A DNA stretch of 64,000 nucleotides from Parerythrobacter lacustris (lineage in GTDB: Bacteria; Pseudomonadota; Alphaproteobacteria; Sphingomonadales; Sphingomonadaceae), in assembly GCF_024626475.1 (NCBI RefSeq), contig NZ_JANKHH010000001.1:518281-582280 (forward strand), written 5' to 3'. Position numbers and translations under genes: made by a program. Each line of letters begins with the position of its first letter. Positions within the stretch are counted from its first letter, which is position 1. This document shows positions 8,766 to 17,406 of the stretch, piece by piece. The notes below the pieces were generated by a model. That model searched no databases, was not told the origin of the DNA, and saw nothing but the letters and a program-made list of their open reading frames with translations.

Positions 8766-9152
8766 CTAGCCGCCAATCACCGCTTCGGCCTCGATCTCGA
8801 CTTTCCATTCCGGGCGGCAAAGCCATGCGACGCCCAGCATCGTCGCGGCAGGCGCGGCCTCGCCGAAGAACCGGGCATGGACCGCGCCGACCGCGTCCTG
8901 GTCCGCCGGATCGGTCAGCAGCATCCGGGTGCGCACCACATCCGCCGTGCTGCCGCCCAGCTGCTCGATAGCACGGACGATGAGCGTGCAGCATCTGTCG
9001 GCCTGCTCGGCGGCTCCGCCCGGAGTGGTTGCCCCGTCATCCTCGATCGGTCCGGTCCCCGCGACGATGATGCGGTCCCCCACACGGACCGCCCGGCTGA
9101 AGCCGAATTGCGCCTCGTAAGGCGAGCCGGAGCTGGCGCGGTCTCGGCTCAT
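8766..9152 (-). CDS. Rid (YjgF/YER057c/UK114) family protein
   Basis: 128 residues from ATG 9152, which overlaps the upstream gene's stop by ATGA. The Rid fold is evident in VGDRIIVAGTGPIED, EQADRCCTLIVRAIEQLGGSTADVVRTRMLLTD (split here by the helix) and KVEIEAEAVIGG. Canonical RidA deaminases have an arginine in a PAR motif that binds the imine carboxylate. Here the same place reads APAATML, so the arginine is missing. This points to a Rid subfamily without the classic 2-aminoacrylate deaminase activity. Translational coupling with the I78-like gene is likely. Confidence 0.85.
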   Translation of the reverse strand: MSRDRASSGSPYEAQFGFSRAVRVGDRIIVAGTGPIEDDGATTPGGAAEQADRCCTLIVRAIEQLGGSTADVVRTRMLLTDPADQDAVGAVHARFFGEAAPAATMLGVAWLCRPEWKVEIEAEAVIGG

Positions 9153-9445
9153 CCGCAGGTGATCGCGGTGATCGTCAGGCTCTCGTCGTAGCGCACGTTC
9201 ACGCGGTCGGTGCGATAGTCCATCGTCCAGGCCGAATCCGGCGCACCCCAGCGCAGGCGCCTCGCGCCGCTCTCGGTCAGGATCGCTTCGCCCATCGTGG
9301 TGGTCGCCGCGTGCCCCACGTGATTCTGCACGGCGGCGGCGTTGCATTCACCGCCTGTGGGGCGCTCGGTGATGCTGTCGGGCGGACTGGCCGTCACGCA
9401 GGCGGAAAGCGAGAGAAGGGCGAGGGATGGCAGAAACAAACGCAT
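9149..9445 (-). CDS. I78-family peptidase inhibitor-like lipoprotein
   Basis: 98 residues. It has a lipoprotein signal with lipobox LSAC. The mature part matches the small I78 (elastase inhibitor type) fold: a cysteine (GECNAAAV), VGHAATTTM, then WTMDYRTDRVNV and a C-terminal CG. In the family such proteins block serine proteases in the periplasm or outside the cell. Its stop overlaps the start of the Rid gene (ATGA), and the gap to the upstream lipoprotein gene is only 10 nt, so a small operon 9920 to 8186 is likely. Confidence 0.8.
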   Translation of the reverse strand: MRLFLPSLALLSLSACVTASPPDSITERPTGGECNAAAVQNHVGHAATTTMGEAILTESGARRLRWGAPDSAWTMDYRTDRVNVRYDESLTITAITCG

Positions 9446-9455
9446 GGAACGCTCC

Positions 9456-9920
9456 TCAACTGCACTTGGTGTAGGTCAGCGGCTCGGCCAGTGCGTCTTC
9501 GCCGAATTCGCTGCGTTCGAGAGTTGTGCCGTCGTCGCCGATTTCCCATTCGATGTCGCGCGTCCATTCCATCCCCTCACCGGTGAAGGCGAAGTTGGCG
9601 CGGAACGAATCCTCGTCTTGCGATGTGACCTCGTCGAGTTTGCCGACCGATTCGAAAAAACGGATTTCACTTTCGCTGACTTCGATCAGGCCCTTGGCAT
9701 CGCCCCGCGTCGAAGTGCAGTCTGCCGCGACCAGACCCCACTTGCCCTGTATCGACGGCGGGATCATGCCGTCGGGCGCAGTCACGGCCGGAGTTGGCGT
9801 GGCCGACTCGGTCACTTCTGCGAGCGGCGGGGGCTCGCTGTCCGTGTCGCGCGAACGGTCGACCGGTTCGGCGCAAGCCGCAAGAAGCACGAGGGGCGAG
9901 GCAATAAGGGCAATTCGCAT
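9456..9920 (-). CDS. Putative lipoprotein, paralogue of the one at 8186-8704
   Basis: 154 residues. The signal peptide has lipobox LAAC, followed by a Pro/Glu/Thr-rich linker and a C-terminal domain (IQGKWGLVAADC ... EIRFFESVGKLDEV ... LTYTKCS). The pattern GKW, a cysteine, a beta-rich stretch and a final KC resembles the neighbour at 8186-8704, by eye only. It is probably anchored in the outer membrane facing the periplasm. An AGG-type ribosome site precedes ATG 9920. Unknown function. Confidence 0.7.
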   Translation of the reverse strand: MRIALIASPLVLLAACAEPVDRSRDTDSEPPPLAEVTESATPTPAVTAPDGMIPPSIQGKWGLVAADCTSTRGDAKGLIEVSESEIRFFESVGKLDEVTSQDEDSFRANFAFTGEGMEWTRDIEWEIGDDGTTLERSEFGEDALAEPLTYTKCS

Positions 9921-10003
9921 GGAAACCTCCAGGGCGGCAATTCAGACTGAACGCGCGGGACGCAGCTTCTTTCCCCCGATCGGCCTCCCGATCAGCCCCC
10001 CGA

Positions 10004-11500
10004 TCAACCCATCGTGGGGATGATGAAGGCGTTGCTACCATCGACGCCGCCGTCCGGCCAGCGCTGGGTGACCTTCTTGGTCTTGGTCCAGAAGCGCAGG
10101 CCCTCCATCCCGTATTGGTCGATATCGCCGAAGCCCGAACGCTTCCACCCGCCGAAGCTGTGGTATGCAACCGGCACCGGGATCGGCACGTTGATCCCGA
10201 CCATGCCGACATTGACGCGGGATGCGAACTCGCGCGCGGCATGGCCGTTGCGAGTGAAGATCGCGACGCCGTTGCCGTACTGGTGCTCGCTCGGCAGGCG
10301 CAGCGCGTCTTCAAAGTCCTTTGCGCGCACGATCTGGAGCACCGGGCCGAAGATTTCTTCCCGGTAGCTTTCCATCTCGGTGGTAACCCGGTCGAGAAGG
10401 GTCGGCCCGACGAAGAAGCCCTTCTCGAAACCCTGCAGCGTGAAGCCGCGCCCGTCGATCACGACCTCCGCACCTTCGCGTTCGGCGGTGTCGATCCAGC
10501 CTTCGACGCGGGCCTTGTGCTCCGGCGTCACGACGGGGCCATAGTGCGCGTCCTTGTCGGTCGAGATGCCGACACGCAGAGCCTGGATCGCGGGGATCAG
10601 CTTGGCGCGCAAGGCATCGGCAGTGTCCTCTCCCACGGGGACGACTACGGGAAGCGCCATGCAGCGCTCGCCGGCCGAACCAAACGCTGCACCGGCGAGA
10701 TCGTTCACCACCTGGTCGAGGTCGGCATCGGGCATCACGATCCCATGGTTCTTCGCCCCGCCAAAGGCCTGCACCCGCTTCGCATTCGCGGTGCCGCGGC
10801 TGTAGATATACTGCGCAATGTCCGAGCTGCCAACGAAGCTGATCGCCGGAATGTCGGGATGGTCGAGGATCGCGTCGACCATTTCCTTGTCGCCGTGGAC
10901 GACCTGCAGCAGGCCTTCGGGCGCGCCCGCCTCGAGGAACAGTTCGGCCAACCGCACCGGCACGCTCGGATCGCGCTCGGAAGGCTTGAGGATGAAGGCG
11001 TTGCCCGCCGCGATCGCCATGCCGAACATCCACATCGGGATCATCGCCGGGAAGTTGAACGGGGTGATGCCTACCCCGATGCCAAGCGGCTGGCGCATCG
11101 AGTAGACGTCGATGCCGGGGCCTGCCCCTTGCGTGAACTCACCTTTCAGCGCCTGCGGAATACCGCAGGCATATTCGATCACCTCCAGCCCGCGCTGGAT
11201 ATCGCCATGCGCGTCGTCGACCACCTTGCCGTGCTCGCTGGCGAGCAGTTCGGCCAGTTCCTGCTTGTGCGCTTCGACCAGCCGCTTGAATTCGAACATC
11301 ACCCGGGCGCGCTTCTGCGGGTTAGTCGCCGCCCATTCGGGCTGGACTGACTTTGCCGCATCGACTGCGCGCTGGAGCGTCGAGGCATCGCCCAGCACGA
11401 CCTCGGCCTGGATTTCACCGGTCGAGGGATTCCAGATCGAATGCTTGCGACCGGAACCGCTCCCGGCTCCCCCGACGATGAAATGATCGACCTGGCGCAT
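10004..11500 (-). CDS. mmsA: Methylmalonate-semialdehyde dehydrogenase (CoA-acylating)
   Basis: 498 residues, as in the family. The aldehyde dehydrogenase fold is clear: the MmsA-type segment GVGITPFNFPAMIPMWMF, the NAD-binding ILKPSERDPSVPVRLAEL, the nucleophile region GSAGERCMALPV (Cys near 279) and the C-terminal FTRNGHAAREF. The typical MmsA end WTKTKKVTQRWP is also present. It converts methylmalonate semialdehyde to propionyl-CoA in valine (and thymine) breakdown. The gene lies 1.9 kb upstream of the valine run on the same strand, separated by small lipoprotein, I78 and Rid genes. Confidence 0.95.
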   Translation of the reverse strand: MRQVDHFIVGGAGSGSGRKHSIWNPSTGEIQAEVVLGDASTLQRAVDAAKSVQPEWAATNPQKRARVMFEFKRLVEAHKQELAELLASEHGKVVDDAHGDIQRGLEVIEYACGIPQALKGEFTQGAGPGIDVYSMRQPLGIGVGITPFNFPAMIPMWMFGMAIAAGNAFILKPSERDPSVPVRLAELFLEAGAPEGLLQVVHGDKEMVDAILDHPDIPAISFVGSSDIAQYIYSRGTANAKRVQAFGGAKNHGIVMPDADLDQVVNDLAGAAFGSAGERCMALPVVVPVGEDTADALRAKLIPAIQALRVGISTDKDAHYGPVVTPEHKARVEGWIDTAEREGAEVVIDGRGFTLQGFEKGFFVGPTLLDRVTTEMESYREEIFGPVLQIVRAKDFEDALRLPSEHQYGNGVAIFTRNGHAAREFASRVNVGMVGINVPIPVPVAYHSFGGWKRSGFGDIDQYGMEGLRFWTKTKKVTQRWPDGGVDGSNAFIIPTMG

Positions 11501-11593
11501 GGCGCATCTCCTGCAAAGTCTGTTGTTCTAATATTGCGCGCTCCCTAGCGCCTTCGCCCAAGCAAGGCGAATCCCTTTGTCGGGTATCGCGGG

Positions 11594-13186
11594 CTACGGC
11601 AGGGGCACGCCATGCGAACGCAGCGCTCGCTCGACCCGTTCCGCGGCTTCGCCGTAACGCTGCCACTGGCCGACCGATTTGCTGTGGATCGGTGCGCGGA
11701 CCTGTACCGAACTTGCGGTGGCCACCGGGGCGGTGTTGCGATGGAACCGGAGGCATGCCTCATCCCACTCCAGCCCGAGGAAATCGACCAGCCTCCGGCT
11801 CTGGGCTTCCTGCTCCGCAACGAGCTGTTCGTAGCGCACTTCGGTGTAGCGATCAGGCGGCAAGGCCCTGAGCCAATGGTCGGCGAGATCGACGAAACCG
11901 GCGACGAAATGCGCGGTATCTTCGAGATCGTAGGCATAGTCGTAATAGCCGAAATCGGTCGCGAACAGCTGGCGGAAATTGGCGAACACCGTATCGCGCG
12001 GATCGCGGCGGACCATCACGATGCGCGCCAAAGGCAGGCTCTCGAGGATATGCGCGGCGAAGAACAGGTTGAACGGCATCTTGTCGATCAGCCGCGCGTG
12101 TCCTCCGGCTAGAGGTGATGTGCGCGCGAAGTATGCTTTGCCCGTTGCAGCGGGATCGTAGCGCGCCTTGAGCAATTCGGGCGACAGCGTGTGCGGCCCG
12201 CCGACCTCGCTGCTCCGCTTCACCAGCAGGGCGAAGTCGGGCAATTCACCGGCGGTTGCGACTTCGGGGTGGCTGGAAAGGATGCGCTCGACCAGCGTCG
12301 TCCCGCTGCGTGGCATGCCGAGAACGAACACGGGGGCGGGCGCGGCTGCGGAACTGCCGTTGGCACAGGCGATCTTCGCTACATCGCGCGTCTTGGCGGC
12401 TGCGAACAGTCGGTCCGCCCAATCCCGGTCGTAGGCGACCTGCGCGGCTTTGGCCCGCTTGGCTTTGAACAGCCAGTCGAGCGATCCGGCATGGTCCCCG
12501 CGCGCTTCGCAAATGCGGGCCGCCGCATGGCCGAGCTGCAACGCGCTGTCGATTTCTTGCCGATGAAACTCGAAAAGATCGTCGAGCGCGGACAGGTCGT
12601 GCTCGTTCGCGTTCTGCAGTTGCACCAGGGCCAGCCGTGCTCGGTGAAACGCCGGATCGGTGTCCAGCACGCTCGCATAGCTGCGCTTCGCCTCGTCCAG
12701 TCGGCCGGTGAATTGCAGCGAGGTGGCAAGGTTGTAGCCGAATTGCGCGACATCGGGCCGTTCGCAAACCGCGCGCTCGAAATAGGGCAGGGCTTCCTCG
12801 TGCAGGCCAGTCCGGGCGAGGATCACCCCGATCGTATCGGCTTCGAGCGCATCCTTGCACGTGTCGAGCGAGGTATCGGCGGCGAGGTCGCGCGCTTCGT
12901 CCTGCCGACCGGCGGCAAGCAGAGCCCGACCGCGTCCTCCGCGGACCAAGGCCGAGACTGCTCCCATATCGAGTGCCTTCCCGGAAAGTTCGAGCGATTT
13001 CATGATATTGCCGCCCTCGAGCGCGACGAGCGACATGATCCCCCAAGCCTCGCCATTGCCGCGATCGCGCGACAAAGTCTCAAGCGCCAGCTGATAGGCC
13101 CTCTCCAGCGCTCCGGCGCGCAGTTGCCTTTTTGCCTCAATCACCGCCATTTGTTCATCCGGGGCATCATTTCGCAGTTGCAGCAT
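11594..13186 (-). CDS. TPR-containing sulfotransferase
   Basis: 530 residues. About residues 15-260 are tetratricopeptide-like helix pairs (for example GNGEAWGIMSLVALEGGN and FGYNLATSLQFTGRLDEA). The C-terminal half is a PAPS-dependent sulfotransferase: the 5'-phosphosulfate loop VLGMPRSGTTLVERIL near residue 290 and the 3'-phosphate motif RIVMVRRDPRDTVFANF. Known for the family: transfer of sulfate from PAPS to a hydroxyl group; the TPR fusion suggests a protein or large acceptor. No signal peptide is seen, so it should be cytoplasmic. It is divergent from a TonB-dependent receptor only 54 nt away. The substrate is unknown. Confidence 0.88.
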   Translation of the reverse strand: MLQLRNDAPDEQMAVIEAKRQLRAGALERAYQLALETLSRDRGNGEAWGIMSLVALEGGNIMKSLELSGKALDMGAVSALVRGGRGRALLAAGRQDEARDLAADTSLDTCKDALEADTIGVILARTGLHEEALPYFERAVCERPDVAQFGYNLATSLQFTGRLDEAKRSYASVLDTDPAFHRARLALVQLQNANEHDLSALDDLFEFHRQEIDSALQLGHAAARICEARGDHAGSLDWLFKAKRAKAAQVAYDRDWADRLFAAAKTRDVAKIACANGSSAAAPAPVFVLGMPRSGTTLVERILSSHPEVATAGELPDFALLVKRSSEVGGPHTLSPELLKARYDPAATGKAYFARTSPLAGGHARLIDKMPFNLFFAAHILESLPLARIVMVRRDPRDTVFANFRQLFATDFGYYDYAYDLEDTAHFVAGFVDLADHWLRALPPDRYTEVRYEQLVAEQEAQSRRLVDFLGLEWDEACLRFHRNTAPVATASSVQVRAPIHSKSVGQWQRYGEAAERVERALRSHGVPLP

Positions 13187-13240
13187 CGAGCAAAATTCGA
13201 CAGATTCAGTCGATTAGGGAAATGGGTGGGAAATAATATA
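13187..13240. promoter_or_regulatory. Shared divergent intergenic region, sulfotransferase and receptor
   Basis: Only 54 nt lie between the two start codons, so both promoters must overlap each other or the coding regions. The stretch is AT-rich (AAATAATATA just before the receptor ATG) and has a GGTGGGAA ribosome-site candidate for the receptor. I cannot assign -35/-10 boxes with confidence. Confidence 0.4.
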
Positions 13241-15676
13241 ATGAAATTTGCAAAGATGCCTTTTCGCGCGCTCCTTTTCGTTGCGACGAGCACTATCCCG
13301 CTCGCGGTTAGCGCTCAACCGATCGAGGGGGAAGGTGCATCCGAAGCCGACGACGACGATATCGTCGTCACCGCCACGCGGCGCGAAGGTACGGTGCAGG
13401 ACGTGCCGATCAATATCTCGGCGGTCGGCGGCGACCAGCTCGAAGCGCAGGGCCTCGACAATCTGCGCGAAGTCGCGGCGACGGTTCCGGGCGTCTACAT
13501 CCTCGACCAGGGCAACCGGGCCGGCACGCCGATCGTGTTTCGCGGCCTTAACGCCACCGGCCTCGGCTCGTTCGACGGCAACAACGACGGCGGCGGCGCG
13601 GTGGCGACCTATGTCGGCGACATCCCGCTCTACGTCGACCTGCGGCTCAATGATATGGAGCGGGTCGAATTCCTGCTGGGACCGCAAGGCACGCTCTACG
13701 GTGCCGGCACGCTGGGCGGTGCGATCCGCTACATCCCGGTCAAACCCAAGCTGGGCGAGATCGGCGGCGAGGTGCGCGGCGACCTCTACACCTACCAGAG
13801 CGGCAGCGGCGTCAGTTCCGACACGGGGATGACGATCAACATCCCGCTGGGTGATGTCTTCGCCTTCCGCGGCTCGATCGACTACATCAACGATCGCGGC
13901 TTTATCGACTACCCCTATGCCGTCACCCGCCTGCCGTCGATCGGCACGGTCGGGCTGGTCAATCCGGACGATATCGGCAATGCGGCCAATTTCACCCCGC
14001 TGAAGGACCTGAACACCGACGATACGCTCTCTGCGCGCGCCGCGCTGCGGTTCGCCCCGTCGGACATTTTCGACGCTACGCTGACCTATTACTATCAGGA
14101 CGCGCGCACCGACGGCCGCCAGTTCTCGCAGTTCCGCCTGACCAATTTCCCGGTCGACATCGGCAAATACGAAAACGTGCTGCGCGTGCCCGAACCCAAC
14201 CGGCGCAAGACGCAGCTAGTCGCGCTCGAGGCCGAACTCGATCTCGGTTTCGCCAGCCTCGTTTCCGCGACCGGCTATTCGGACCACCGCGAGCTGGGCA
14301 ACCGCGACCAGACCGACCTGCTGATCACGCTCGAATACAGCTACGAGCAGTTCCCCAACTTCACCGCCTTCACCGAAGAGCGCGACAAGACGACGATCTT
14401 CACTCAGGAAGTGCGGCTGGTTTCGAACCTCGACGGTCCGTTCAGCTTCATCGTCGGCGGCTTCTACAACAAGGAGAAGGTCCGCTCGGTGAGCACCGAG
14501 TTCACGCCGTTCTACGATGCCTTCAATGGCGGCAGCCGCCCCGATGCGATCGAGTATATCGCCCCGTTCAATTCCGACCTGCGCGAAGCGGCTGTGTTCG
14601 GCGAGCTGAGCTACCAGTTGACCGACGCATGGCAATTCACCGTGGGCGGGCGCTACTACGACTATGACCTCGAAACCGAAAGCGCAGTCGACTTGCCGCT
14701 GCTCGAGACGGTTTTCAACGGTCGCACGCCCGATGACCTGATCGTGCTCGATTTCACCCCGGCGAACCAGAAGGACGACGGATTCCTGTTCAAGTTCAAC
14801 ACCTCCTATGAGGTGAATGCCGACGCGCTGCTCTATGCTACCGTCAGCCAGGGTTTCCGGATCGGCAATTCCAATGGCCTCGACCCATGTGTTCCGGGCA
14901 ATACCCAGCAGAACATCTGCGGCCAGCCGAACGAGCTCGAATACACCGCCGACAAGACCACCAATTACGAGCTCGGTTTCAAGACCCAGTGGATGGACCG
15001 CCGCCTGACGCTCAACGGGGCGGTCTATTACATCGACTGGAGCGGGCCGCAGGTCGCTTCGGCCACGCTGGTCGGATCGTCGCCGATCACCATCAACGGG
15101 GCCGGCGCGGTGTCCAAGGGTTTCGAAATCTATGGCGCGTTGCAGGCGACCGACCAGCTGAGCTTCCGCGGGGCCTACAGCTACACCGATGCGAAACTGA
15201 GCGCCGATTCGCCCAACCTGCTGACCGCCGACAATCCCGATCCGACCGCCAGCCCGTTCGACACCATCTTCATCGACGGGCTCGACGGCGATCGACTGCC
15301 GGGTTCGCCCAAGCACCAGGGCAGCTTCTTTGCCGATTACGAGCTGCCGGTGTCCGACAAATGGGACCTGACCTTCAGTTATGGTGTGACCGCGCACAGC
15401 AATGTGCTCACCCGCACCGGCAGCCGCGCGCAAGGCATCGTTCTCCCCGGTTTCGACACGCATAACTTCTCGCTCAACCTGAGCGACGGGAGCCTGTCGA
15501 TCACCGCCTATGTGAACAACATCTTCAATACCTTCGGCGAAACCGGCGTACGCGGAACCCCGGCGGTCGACCAGTCGGTGACCGACACCAATGGCGATCC
15601 GGTTTATGTGCGCAACTTCGGCACCTTCGTCGCCCCGCCGCGCCAGATCGGGGTAAGGGTGCGCAAGGACTTCTGA
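13241..15676 (+). CDS. TonB-dependent outer-membrane receptor
   Basis: 811 residues from ATG 13241. The frame stays open upstream for over 1 kb, but that part is antisense to the sulfotransferase gene and a signal peptide begins here (MKFAKMPFRALLFVATSTIP). A TonB-box-like DDDIVVTATRR lies near residue 45, followed by the plug domain (VPINISAVGG ... LLGPQGTLYGAGTLGGAIRYI). A long beta-barrel ends in VRVRKDF with the terminal phenylalanine typical of outer-membrane proteins. Such receptors import large or scarce substrates using TonB energy. The ligand cannot be inferred; the link to a sulfotransferase suggests a sulfated or surface-modified partner. Confidence 0.92.
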   Translation: MKFAKMPFRALLFVATSTIPLAVSAQPIEGEGASEADDDDIVVTATRREGTVQDVPINISAVGGDQLEAQGLDNLREVAATVPGVYILDQGNRAGTPIVFRGLNATGLGSFDGNNDGGGAVATYVGDIPLYVDLRLNDMERVEFLLGPQGTLYGAGTLGGAIRYIPVKPKLGEIGGEVRGDLYTYQSGSGVSSDTGMTINIPLGDVFAFRGSIDYINDRGFIDYPYAVTRLPSIGTVGLVNPDDIGNAANFTPLKDLNTDDTLSARAALRFAPSDIFDATLTYYYQDARTDGRQFSQFRLTNFPVDIGKYENVLRVPEPNRRKTQLVALEAELDLGFASLVSATGYSDHRELGNRDQTDLLITLEYSYEQFPNFTAFTEERDKTTIFTQEVRLVSNLDGPFSFIVGGFYNKEKVRSVSTEFTPFYDAFNGGSRPDAIEYIAPFNSDLREAAVFGELSYQLTDAWQFTVGGRYYDYDLETESAVDLPLLETVFNGRTPDDLIVLDFTPANQKDDGFLFKFNTSYEVNADALLYATVSQGFRIGNSNGLDPCVPGNTQQNICGQPNELEYTADKTTNYELGFKTQWMDRRLTLNGAVYYIDWSGPQVASATLVGSSPITINGAGAVSKGFEIYGALQATDQLSFRGAYSYTDAKLSADSPNLLTADNPDPTASPFDTIFIDGLDGDRLPGSPKHQGSFFADYELPVSDKWDLTFSYGVTAHSNVLTRTGSRAQGIVLPGFDTHNFSLNLSDGSLSITAYVNNIFNTFGETGVRGTPAVDQSVTDTNGDPVYVRNFGTFVAPPRQIGVRVRKDF

Positions 15677-15696
15677 CCGCCGGACTGTCGACCTGG

Positions 15697-15735
15697 AAAA
15701 GGGCGCGGCGGAGCGATCCGCCGCGCCCTTTTCAT
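15697..15735 (+). terminator. Rho-independent terminator after the receptor gene
   Basis: A perfect 16-bp stem (AAAAGGGCGCGGCGGA and its complement, 15697-15712 and 15717-15732) with a GCGA loop ends in a run of T. It begins 20 nt after the receptor stop. The A/T ends would also let it act on the other strand. Confidence 0.9.
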
Positions 15736-15786
15736 TTGCAGCGCCGGTTGTATGGCCTGCGCAAGGATTGAGAGGATCGTTGCACC

Positions 15787-16671
15787 ATGGCCGCAGGCAC
15801 CGGATTGAAAATGCGCTCCTGGCTGTTCGCTCCCGGCGACAGCGAGCGGAAGATGGCGAAGGCGGTCGAGAGCGACGCTGATATCGTGCTGTTCGACCTT
15901 GAGGATTCGGTCACCCCCGACAACAAGCCCGCCGCGCGCGAAGCGGTGCGTGCGATGCTCGATGCGAACGCCGACAGGCGAACGCGGCTGTGGGTGCGGA
16001 TCAATCCGCTCGACGGGCCCTACACCGCCGACGATCTGGCCGCGATCATGCCCGCCAGACCCGGCGGGATCATGTTCCCCAAATCGAATGGGCGGCACGA
16101 TGTCGAGGCGCTCGACCGCATGCTGACGGAGCAGGAGCGGACTTGCGGGATCGAGGAAGGCAGCACTCCGGTAATCGCGCTGGTGACCGAGACGGCCGCC
16201 GCCATGTTCACCACCGGGGACTATGCCGGCGCGCCGCGACTGGTTGCGATGACCTGGGGCGCGGAGGATCTGGCCGACGCGGTCGGCGCGCTGTCCAACC
16301 GCGGGCCGGACGGGGAGTTGTCCTTCACCTACCAGCTGGCGCGCAGCCTGTGCCTGCTCGGTGCCTCGGCGGCGCAGGTGGTGCCGATCGAGACGATCGA
16401 TGCCGATTTCCGCGATCTCGATGCGCTGGCGGCGCGCGCGAAGCAGGTCCGGCGCGAGGGCTATCGCGGCATGCTGGCGATCCATCCGGCGCAGGTGCCG
16501 GTGATCAATGCGGCTTTTACCCCGAGCGAGGAAGAAATCACCGAGGCGCGCGCCATCGTGCAGCTTTTCGCCGACAACCCCGGCGCGGGGACGATCGGCT
16601 GGAACGGCCGGATGCTGGACCGGCCGCATTTGTCGCAGGCGCGACAGCTGCTCGCGCAGTTGGGTGACTGA
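15787..16671 (+). CDS. CitE-like CoA-ester lyase (HpcH/HpaI aldolase family)
   Basis: 294 residues. RSWLFAPGDSERKMAKA at the N-terminus, DIVLFDLEDSVTPDNKPAAR (metal-binding Glu/Asp) and PKSNGRHDVEALD are typical of the CitE / malyl-CoA lyase / beta-methylmalyl-CoA lyase group. VALVTETAAAMF, MTWGAEDLADAV and GMLAIHPAQVPVIN complete the barrel. It probably cleaves or forms a C-C bond of a short acyl-CoA such as malyl-CoA or citramalyl-CoA. No citF or citD partner is present, so it is not citrate lyase proper. It ends directly against the stop of the convergent cysQ. Confidence 0.85.
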   Translation: MAAGTGLKMRSWLFAPGDSERKMAKAVESDADIVLFDLEDSVTPDNKPAAREAVRAMLDANADRRTRLWVRINPLDGPYTADDLAAIMPARPGGIMFPKSNGRHDVEALDRMLTEQERTCGIEEGSTPVIALVTETAAAMFTTGDYAGAPRLVAMTWGAEDLADAVGALSNRGPDGELSFTYQLARSLCLLGASAAQVVPIETIDADFRDLDALAARAKQVRREGYRGMLAIHPAQVPVINAAFTPSEEEITEARAIVQLFADNPGAGTIGWNGRMLDRPHLSQARQLLAQLGD

Positions 16672-17406
16672 TCAGGCGGAGAGCGCGGCCACTTCGGCCA
16701 GCACCCGCCCGGCCCATTCAGGGCGGCAGATCAAAAGGTCGGGCATCCAGCTGTCGGCTTCGTTGTAGACCAGCGGACTGCCGTCGACGCGCGAGGCGTG
16801 GAGCCCATGCGCCAGCGCCACCGCGACCGGGGCGCAATTGTCCCACTGGTGCTGGCCGCCGGTGTGGAGGTAGATTTCCGCTTCGCCGCGCACCACCGCC
16901 ATCGCCTTGGCACCGGCGCTGCCCATCGCCACCAGCTCGCCGCCGATCCGCTCCGCGACCTCGACCGCTTCCTTCGCCGGGCGCGTGCGGCTGACCACCA
17001 GCCGCGGTCGCTCTTCGGCTGCGGCCAGCGGCTTCGGCCGATCCGACCGCAGCACCAGGTCGATGCCCGGCAGGCCGACCGCGCCGAGAGCCGGTTCCCC
17101 GCCCACGGCCAGCGCTACGTGAATCGCCCAGTCCGACCGCGCCTCGCTGTATTCGCGCGTGCCGTCGATGGGATCGATGATCCACACCCGCTCCTTGCCG
17201 AGCCGCTCTTCGGTGTCCTTGCTCTCTTCGGACAGCAAGCCATCGTCGGGCCGCGCCTGGCGGATCGCGTGGACGAGGAACTGGTTGACCGCCTTGTCCG
17301 CCGCATCGCCCATCGGCTTGCCGCTGAGCAGGCCGGAGCGCTGGATTTCGAGTGCGATCCGCCCGGCGGTGGCGGCGAGCGCCGCAGCGAGTTCGGTATC
17401 GGTCAT
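16672..17406 (-). CDS. cysQ: 3'(2'),5'-bisphosphate nucleotidase
   Basis: 244 residues. Inositol-monophosphatase-fold motifs are present: LLSEESKD (metal-binding Glu), [12 protein letters not shown] (catalytic Asp pair) and the C-terminal [13 protein letters not shown]. The enzyme removes the 3'-phosphate of PAP (or PAPS), the by-product of PAPS-using reactions. Its ATG overlaps the cysNC stop by 4 nt (ATGA), so it is translated with the sulfate-activation genes. That context makes CysQ far more likely than inositol phosphatase. Confidence 0.93.
   Translation of the reverse strand: MTDTELAAALAATAGRIALEIQRSGLLSGKPMGDAADKAVNQFLVHAIRQARPDDGLLSEESKDTEERLGKERVWIIDPIDGTREYSEARSDWAIHVALAVGGEPALGAVGLPGIDLVLRSDRPKPLAAAEERPRLVVSRTRPAKEAVEVAERIGGELVAMGSAGAKAMAVVRGEAEIYLHTGGQHQWDNCAPVAVALAHGLHASRVDGSPLVYNEADSWMPDLLICRPEWAGRVLAEVAALSA

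Noticed and set aside
12191-13240. N-terminal extension of the TonB receptor frame by 350 codons
   Set aside because: The extension is the mirror of the sulfotransferase gene. A proper signal peptide begins at 13241.
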